From positions 1-64,000 of the forward strand of contig NW_025422959.1 of NCBI RefSeq assembly GCF_020497125.1: DNA of 64,000 nucleotides, written 5' to 3'. The notes beneath the pieces are model-generated. The model was given only the letters and a program-made list of their open reading frames with translations, made no database searches and had not been told where the DNA came from. Position 1 is the first letter of the stretch. The number at the start of each line of letters is the position of its first letter. The stretch is from Mauremys mutica (taxonomy: Eukaryota; Chordata; Testudines; Geoemydidae). A program made the translations under genes and the position numbers. Shown in pieces: positions 57,246 to 64,000 of this stretch.

Positions 57246-57872
57246 CTGACCTTCCAGGTGACCATGCAGGAAGCCCCATACCTGCCCCTTGACTCGGTTT
57301 CCCCACCTGTAACACGGGGCTAACGATCCCATTGCGCTACCGACGAGCTGTGGGGACAGACCCTTCTCTGCTGGGCCTCACCCCTGTGCCCCCTGCTCCT
57401 GACCCCCCCACTCCTGTCCTCCCTCCGTCCTCCCCCAACCTGGCAGTTAACCCTTTCCACTCTGTGCCAGAGCCCCAGGTCAGGCCCTGGCTCCCGGTCA
57501 GGTGCAGGATGGGATAGAATTAACCCCCTCTTGCCTGGCCCTGGCCCCTGGCACCATCTCCCCCGGGGACAATTAACCCCCTCCTGCTTCTCTTCCACAG
57601 GCACCCATACCACCTCTACAAGGGACTCTCACTGTGACCTTCCATTTATAGATGAGCAGGCTGAGAAATTATTTTAAAGTAGAAATAATACTACATGTCT
57701 AAATCAAAGGTATCTTGAGCTGTTCAAATCATTATTATCTCTAAAGTGGTTTGTGAGCATGTCCATATTTAACATTCAACTGCAGTTTTGATTAGAGATC
57801 TGCATGGCAAACTGAAGAGGAGAGTTCTTTCTGCAGAGAAGTCGACTAAAGATCAAAACTCAATGCTCCATG

Positions 57873-58640
57873 TAAGAGAAAGTTACTCACCTTGCAGTAA
57901 CTGAGGTTCTTCGAGATGTGTGTCCCTGTGGGTGCTCCACTCTAGGTGATGGTGCATCCCGGCGCTGTCGATCGGAGATTTTCGGTAGCAGTGCCTGGTT
58001 GGGGCGCACGCACCCAGATGGTATCTCCCGTCCAGTTGTAATCTTCCAGGGTGTGTGTGCGCCCACACCGTCCTCAGTTCCTTCTCTACCGTGGAGAGTA
58101 TCTCAGTACTCCAAAGTAGAGGGGAGGAGGGCGGGGAGTGGAGCCCCCACAGGGACACACATCTCGAAGAACCTCAGTTACTGCAAGGTGAGTAACTTTC
58201 TCTTCTTCTTTGAGTGCTGTCCCTGTGGGTGCTCCACTCTAGGTGAATGTATAGCAGTACCCACTACGGTTGGTGGGGCTTTGGAGATACGTCAGGAAGT
58301 GCTGAAGATAGTACTGTATGACCTACTATTGTGTCTGCTGTGGTGTCTTGCTTTAAAGCATAGTGTTTTGCAAACGTGTGTTCAGATGACCATGTAGCTG
58401 CTTTGCAGATATCGGGAATGGGAACATTGTGTAGGAAGGCAACGGATGCCAACATGGCTCTAGTGGAATGAGTTCTTATGCCTTCAGGCGGTTGAAGTTT
58501 CTTCGCACGGTAACAGGTTCTGATGCAGTCAGAGATCCACTTGGATAGACGTTGTTTAGATATAGCCGTGCCTTTTGATCGTTCGGCAATTGAAACGAAG
58601 AGTCATGGAGACTTGATTATCACCACGATTGCCAAGGTTT
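57873..58640 (-). mobile_element. DIRS-type retrotransposon end with near-perfect inverted repeats
   Basis: Arms at 57873-57942 and 58136-58204 are inverse complements over about 70 bp with about one mismatch (CACCTTGCAGTAACTGAGGT...). A third partial copy of the inner arm (GTCCCTGTGGGTGCTCCACT) follows at 58219. To the right, on the minus strand, is the C-terminus of a tyrosine recombinase. The arrangement of recombinase, complementary region and inverted ends fits DIRS elements. The 5' portion (gag, reverse transcriptase) is missing. Confidence 0.75.
58264..58480 (-). pseudogene. DIRS tyrosine recombinase, C-terminal catalytic part
   Basis: On the minus strand the frame reads HSTRAMLASVAFLHN, then IPDICKAATWSSEHTF and AKHYALKQ. 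It shows the HxxR catalytic motif and the nucleophilic tyrosine of phage-integrase-type recombinases, at the usual spacing. A second, more decayed copy is on the plus strand at 26450-26640. The upstream core-binding part is in other frames or missing. Confidence 0.75.
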
Positions 58641-59099
58641 TTCATTTTTGTGTGTTATATAGATCAAAAAACTCTACCTGTATTTGTGATGTGATAGTAT
58701 GTAATTAAATTAAGAATGGTAAAGATTAAAATATTAAAGGCAATTTTGTTTACTCTTTACCAAAGAGAGATATTAGGGATGGACTAGATATAATCCCTTT
58801 TCCATCTCCCCTGTTACTGGCAAAATTGTTCCCTGCTATACTACTGTATATTCTACTGCTTTGTCCAATCTACTTTAAAATTACTCCAGTGTTAGGGCTT
58901 CCATCACTTTCGTTAGGAGAATATTCCATATTCCTAGGCCAGGTCTCCACTCAAAACCTTTGTCAGTATAGCAATGTCAGGAGTGTGAGAATTGTGAGAC
59001 ACCTATATTCTGCCAAAAGCCCTAGCATGGTCACCATTATACTAGCATGAAAATGCTTCTGCCGGTGTAGCTTATTTCACTCGTTGAACTCCTGTGAGC

Positions 59100-59662
59100 C
59101 ATTGGTTCCCAAAGTGGGATCCCTGGGTCTCTGCTGATACATTGTTGTTATGTGGAGATCTGTACTTTGAGCCAGGGCCAAAACATTCTGGCACTTTTGC
59201 TATATGGATGATGCCATTTTATTCTCAAAATGGCATCCTGCACATAGCATGACCTCTCATGCACCAGACATGAGTGGTGGGAGCTTTCCAGTAGTACTGC
59301 CCTTGCCCATTAAGTATATTGCACCCCCTCACTCCCCTTTGAGGGCTTAGAATTACTTTTTCTGCCACAGATGTCAAGACTCAACACTTCTACAAGATAA
59401 GAAAGTAATAACCCATTTAGGGGAAACAGAAATACAGATCAAGTGAAGTAGGTTTTCAGGACTCTATGGTGGATATGGGAACTGAGCCTAGGGAATCCTG
59501 AGACCAGTAAACTCAACTGTGTGTGGGCTTGTGCTTTTGTGTCATAATAAACCTAGCTAATATACATAAGTTTCATGTTGTTGTTTTAGGAAATGAAAGG
59601 AATCTAGGCTATTTAGGTGCCAAAGGGGACCTTGGTGAAAAAAAGTTTGGGAACCACTGATG
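59100..59662. mobile_element. hAT-like element with GGTTCCCAAA ends
   Basis: ATTGGTTCCCAAAGTGGGAT at the left and AAAGTTTGGGAACCACTG at the right are imperfect inverted termini typical of reptile hAT MITEs. No 8-bp duplication could be confirmed. 58640-59100 and 59662-60340 contain MITE-like 'GGTCTGCACTTAAAAATGTG' pieces but no gene. Confidence 0.55.
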
Positions 59663-60346
59663 TATAAACTATATCAGCAAAAGACAAAAGCTCTTTTTTT
59701 GCCAGTGTAAGCTTTACATATGTTAGGAGGGTTTGCCAGTGTAACTGCACCAGCAAATCTTTCTAATATAGACTTGGCCTTATGGGATGGAAATCTCTCT
59801 CTCTGAAATGTCCATCTTTTCCTCCTAATCTTCAGTATACACCAATCTGTGAGGAAGAGACTTGTTATCTTTCAGGAAATGATCAGCTGAGCACCACTAT
59901 CTATGCATAAAGAAACAATATTCATTTTACTATCAGGAAGCTACAGTGATATCCTAAGGCCTGGTCTGCACTTAAAAATGTGATCAACTAGCTGCATTGC
60001 TTGGGTGTGAGAAACCCCTTCCATCACTGTAGGAAGCACCTTCATCATGGGTTCTGCAGCAGCACAGCTGCAGCAACCGTGATGTAGATGTGGCCCAAAT
60101 CTGTTTCTTAATGTCATCTGACCACAGCTGTCTGTTCCCCCCTCGAATCATGCTAAAGAAGTTCTGTCTCTGTCTTTAGACACACCCAGAGGCTTCAGGA
60201 CAGGAGGTATGACCTGGTGTGTTCTGTTGCTTGGCATATAGCAATTGGTTACTAAAAATGGCTGAATTGTCCCGCCAATAAGTTTTGTGGGTACATTCTT
60301 GTTCTCTGGAATTTGAAAAGTGCTATCTGCTAGAGATCTACAGATG

Positions 60347-61078
60347 TACCGTATATACTTGATCATAAGCCGGTTCGTTTATAAGCCGACTCCCCCAAGA
60401 TGGATAAGTAAAAAATGGAAAATTTTTGTGACCCATTCATAAGCCAACCCTATAATTCAGGGATCGGCAAACTTTGGCTCCCGGGCCATCAGGATAAGCT
60501 GCTGGCGGGCCAAGACGGTTTGTTTATCTTGAGCGTCCGCATGCATGGAGGTAAACCTAAGTAAACAAAGTGTCCCGGCGCACCAGCTGCTTACCCTGAT
60601 GGGCCGAGACAGCAACTGGTGGGGAAATTTGGGAGCGGGGGGAAGAGAAGCTGAGAGTCAGGGGATTAACCCCTGTGACCACCCCCCATGACCCCATCCC
60701 TAGCTTGGGACCCCACAGTCTCCCCATCCCATCCCTTCCCACCTTAGCTGGGGCACACTAGGGGCGGGCCCGGTGGTGTTGCAGCAGCCTGCTCCAGTGG
60801 GCGGGGCCAGGCAGTGCGGTGGCAGCCTGCCAGCCACAGAGCTGCAGCTGCTTCAGAGGCTGAGGGGAGAGCAGTGTGGCCAGAAGCAGAGAGACTCTGG
60901 CCCCACTTGTTCCCTTCTGTCTCTGTTGACTGTGCTGCTTCTCCTTGCCCCCTCTGTTGGAGGGAGGGGCTGTGTCCCACCTTTCCCTCTCTATACCCAT
61001 TCATAAGCCAACCCCCTTCTCTGGTGGTTTCCTTTTTTACTAAAAAAATTCGGTTTATGAACGAATATATAGGGTAAA
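60347..61078. mobile_element. transposon with TACCGTATATACT...ATAAGCCG ends, carrying a nested hAT piece
   Basis: GTACCGTATATACTTGATCA/TAAGCCG and TCGGTTTATGAACGAATATA/TAGGGTAA are inverted ends, and 'CATTCATAAGCCAACCC' repeats inside each arm (60436, 60998). At 60459-60610 a fragment starting CAGGGATCGGCAAACTTTGG, a relative of the hAT at 14781, is nested. The GC-rich core (60740-61000) has open frames on both strands but nothing recognisable. Confidence 0.65.
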
Positions 61079-61743
61079 TGGAATGGTGCTCGGCCTAGTT
61101 GATAACCTTGATTAACTTTCCCTAATGGGGATTTTTATTTCTGCTTTTCTTGCCTCCTCAATATATTCTGGAAGGGTGAATGCTAATAACTGAACATAGA
61201 TTACACAGTAATTAGGTTTTAAGTCATTCTTGTAATGTTTTGGTTTGTCACTTCCAAAAAACACCAAATGAAAAACATATTTTTGAGGCGGTTCTAACAA
61301 CTCAGAATTAACTGTGTCCCATGGAACTCCTCCTTCCCATAGAATGGATGCAGTAATTGAATAGAAGCCTAAGAGGGAGTGTTATGAGTATATTATGCAA
61401 CGTTTCTCGGTGAAGAATTTTCAATATTTAAAGTAATAAAATGAAAAGCAATGGTCAGTCGTGATATTTAGCTATATATAAACAATATGCCAATACTCCT
61501 TTCTTTTAAGCATATTTCATTGCATTCTTTCTTGAGTCTTATACTACTTGACAATAATGAAACAGTAAATTAAATTTTCTGTGATTATAAGGGAGACAGT
61601 TGTTTCTGTGTGTGTTGCACCTTCAACTGCTTTCCATTTCCAGCTCATTTGAATGCTTTAATCTTTCTCTTGGTTATGCTATACTTGCAGACTAATATTA
61701 AACAGTCTTGCGTGCATTGTTAATAGGCCTGGCTTTAACTTTA
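61079..61743. other. AT-rich, no gene seen
   Basis: I see no exon or recognisable element in this stretch. Confidence 0.5.
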
Positions 61744-61751
61744 GCCTAGAG

Positions 61752-62044
61752 CAGGGGTAGGCAACCTATGGCACATGTGCCGAAGGCGACACACGAGCTG
61801 ATTTTCACTGGCACTCACACTGCCCGGGTCCTGGCCACCGGGCTGGGCGGGGGGTCTGCATTTTAATTTAATTTTAAATTAAACTTCTTAAACATTTTAA
61901 AACCCTTATTTACTGTATATACAACAATAGTTTAGCTATATATTATAGATTTATAGAAAGAGACCTTCTAAAAATTTTAAAATATATTTCTGGCACGCAA
62001 AACCTTAAATTAGAGTGAATAAATGAAGACTCGGCACACCCCTG
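61752..62044. mobile_element. non-autonomous hAT with 8-bp TSD GCCTAGAG
   Basis: The 293-bp element starts CAGGGGTAGGCAACCTATGG and ends GGCACACCCCTG. The duplication GCCTAGAG is exact at 61744-61751 and 62045-62052. It has an AT-rich core and no coding capacity. 62053-62730 contains nothing recognised. Confidence 0.92.
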
Positions 62045-62734
62045 GCCTAGAGACTAACCTGTTCGAAGAGTTGTCTCAATGGACAACTCATTGACTGTTC
62101 AGTGGATTTCTAGGGTGTTATCACTTAATCAAGATGCTAACACAATAAAGAAAAGCTGTATAGAGGATTAGATGGCTAGGGGATTGGTAATGGCCAGTTA
62201 CACAGAGCTTTTACATCTTAAACATCAGTTAAGTCAAGTCTACGTTGTTAGTGACTGAAAGTCACTACATCTGGCGTTTGAGTGGTCTGAGTAATTGTTG
62301 AGTCTCTGTTCAGTTCGTAGTGGACAGGGGTAGACAAAGATGACCATACCCTTCTGCCTTTCTTGGAGTAGATTTCCTAGGTCATAGTTGAAGTATATCA
62401 ATGGAAATGGATGGGGAAGCTTGTAGTGTTGCTGACTTCTGTATGTATGTCCTCTGGATAAATAGGGGAACACGTTGTCCATTGTTGGTCTGGAACCACT
62501 CACAAGCACTAAATATATATTACATTGAAACAAAAGTTTCATTTTACCATGTAGAGATGTCCAGTAATTATATTCAGGGCTGTCAAAGGTTTGTGACTCA
62601 TGGATGCTTGACAAGCCTGGCACTGGAGAGCCTATTTGGCAAGACTCGGAGGACTGGGGCTCTTTCCATGCACTCTGGTGCAGACAGTTTCAGCTGCTCA
62701 ATTTCATCATCTGATACAGTTTAACTGTTAAGGT

Positions 62735-62960
62735 TCTAAGGCCTTGGTAGAGTTTTGTCGACAAAAGTTATGTCGCTTTAATAAAAGTGCTCCTTGTGTC
62801 TGCAGAGCGCATCCACACTATGTTCCTTGTGTCTGCAGAGTGTGTCGATGCAGAGAAAAGTGCACTGTGGGTAGCTATCCCACTGTGCAAATAGCTGAAG
62901 GGTGCTTTGGGAAGGGTTTGCAATGCCTCATGGGGCAGGTACAGCATCACGTGTTGCAGG
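62735..62960. repeat. MITE-like GTCGACAAAAGTTATGTCGC repeat
   Basis: The block TTTTGTCGACAAAAGTTATG, TCGCTTTAATAAAAGTGCTC with a duplicated CCTTGTGTCTGCAGAG(C/T)G (62791, 62824) is a familiar turtle short element. Confidence 0.6.
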
Positions 62961-63439
62961 TTTCTCAATCCCATTGTTCCTTGGGCATCGTACTAGATTG
63001 CCAGCTGCTTTTCAACTGAAGTGTATGTCGGGGGAGGGAATGTTTGACTGGAGCGTGTGTGTTGTGGGAGTGTATATGTGAGAGAGACAGTTTGTGTGTC
63101 TGAGGGAGAGTGTCAGCATGCTGTCTCTAAGTTCAGACAGCAGCCTGAACTACCAATCTTGGGGGAGGGGAACACCCTCCCATATCAGCCCTCGCCCTCC
63201 CCTCCTTGCACAGCAGAGCAGTCTCTCTCCTCCCCACACCCTGCAGCAGCAGCAGCAACAGCCTGCTCTGCCTGCCTGCCTCTGGGCGGCATCCACTGGC
63301 TCCCTTGCCCCAGGCCCCCTGAATCCTCTGGGTGGCCCTGCCCAGTGTGTGTGAGGAGCCGGGGAGGGAGGGAAACGGGGTCCCCTGAAGCCGAGCCCCA
63401 GCTGCGATGGTGGCGAGAGGGGCTCCCGGATTGTGTGAG

Positions 63440-63826
63440 GAGGTGAGCGGCCGGCTGGGTTCGTCGGTGCTGAGCAGGTAGCCCCCCAGCCGGAGACTTG
63501 CCTTCCCGCCCCCCGGGGCTGGGCCAGGGCACCGTGAGGCTGAAGCGCAGCAGGTCCGGGGGCCTCTCCAGGTCCTTGGCCACCAGCATGTCGGGGGTAA
63601 GGGCGGTGAGCGCGAACTGATCCACCTTGGCCACCAGCAGTGCTGCGAAGCCCAGGGAGGGGGCCGTGTTCTTCGCGCCGCCCCGTAGCCGCGCACCGCC
63701 ACCTGGAAGTACTCCCGCTCCGTGCTGCCCAGCAGCTCCACCCGCATGGGGACAGAGTCGCAGCTGGGCCAGGGCTCGGCTGCAGTGTGCTGGTAGTGGA
63801 ACCCACGTTTGGGGGGGAGCCCAGTG
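63440..63826 (-). pseudogene. FREM/FRAS1/CSPG4-type CSPG-repeat exon, frameshifted
   Basis: On the minus strand, after an acceptor-like CTGTTGCCCCAG, one frame reads [16 protein letters not shown], then [20 protein letters not shown]. The reading then shifts near 63680 to [36 protein letters not shown] and [15 protein letters not shown]. It shifts back near 63505 to [15 protein letters not shown]. Together these follow the order of a CSPG repeat as in FREM/FRAS1/CSPG4 matrix proteins. Both shifts lie in G/C runs (GGGGCGGCG and CCCCGGGGGGCGGG), so sequencing error is as likely as real decay. No good GT donor follows the last block. The gene would continue beyond the right edge. Confidence 0.6.
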
Positions 63827-64000
63827 CTGGGGCAACAGGGGGTGTGAGTGGGGGGGCACCGGTGGGTAGGAGGGGGAGCTCATGTAGCCGGGAACCGCAA
63901 CCCGAACTACATCTCCCAGCCTCCCCCGGGGCGCTCCCGCCCTCTCCAGCCCAGGTAAGGGAGGGGTCAGCATGTAAAACTGCGCATGCTCCGTGCGAGC

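Noticed and set aside
1..64000. CRISPR arrays, prokaryotic operons or phage elements
   Set aside because: The sequence has vertebrate introns, SINEs, LINEs and ERVs throughout; the tandem repeats lack the direct-repeat/spacer pattern.

Overview
The window looks like nuclear DNA of a cryptodiran (hidden-necked) turtle. It holds tRNA-derived SINEs of the tortoise Pol III/Cry type, CR1 LINE pieces, DIRS-type tyrosine-recombinase retrotransposons, many hAT-like miniature elements and ERV LTRs, and its few genes are split into vertebrate-type exons. Family identities were recognised by eye; no database was searched.

Left end (1-8.4 kb): a CR1 3' end, then the first two coding exons of MYCBP on the minus strand with a GC-rich promoter. 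Directly upstream of MYCBP (about 1980-5445) is a 3.4-kb C/T-rich minisatellite of about 66-67-bp units. A solo LTR with a 4-bp target-site duplication (TSD), a Cry SINE and older repeats follow.

Middle (8.4-46.9 kb): mostly transposons. The centrepiece is a young, internally deleted class-I-like ERV (16142-22765). Its LTRs differ by three substitutions and one 2-bp indel, it has an ACAT TSD, a tRNA-Asn primer site and a polypurine tract, but only scraps of gag, pol and env. A truncated antisense relative lies at 10075-12720. A third ERV (41565-44000) has different ends but shares an internal block. Also here are a 1.3-kb solo LTR with a 5-bp TSD, a DIRS copy, minisatellites, a CpG/GT-rich block and a composite tRNA-like repeat.

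Right part (47-64 kb): GC-rich islands carry isolated gene fragments with splice sites: exons 1-3 of a PIM-family kinase, two exons of a FAM3-like domain, one tenascin-X-like fibronectin III exon, and a frameshifted FREM/CSPG-type exon on the minus strand. Between them are an antisense deleted ERV with a GTAGC TSD, a hAT element carrying two solo LTRs, a DIRS end with near-perfect inverted repeats, and many MITEs. No gene is complete. MYCBP continues off the left edge; the PIM-like gene lacks its catalytic exon at the expected place.
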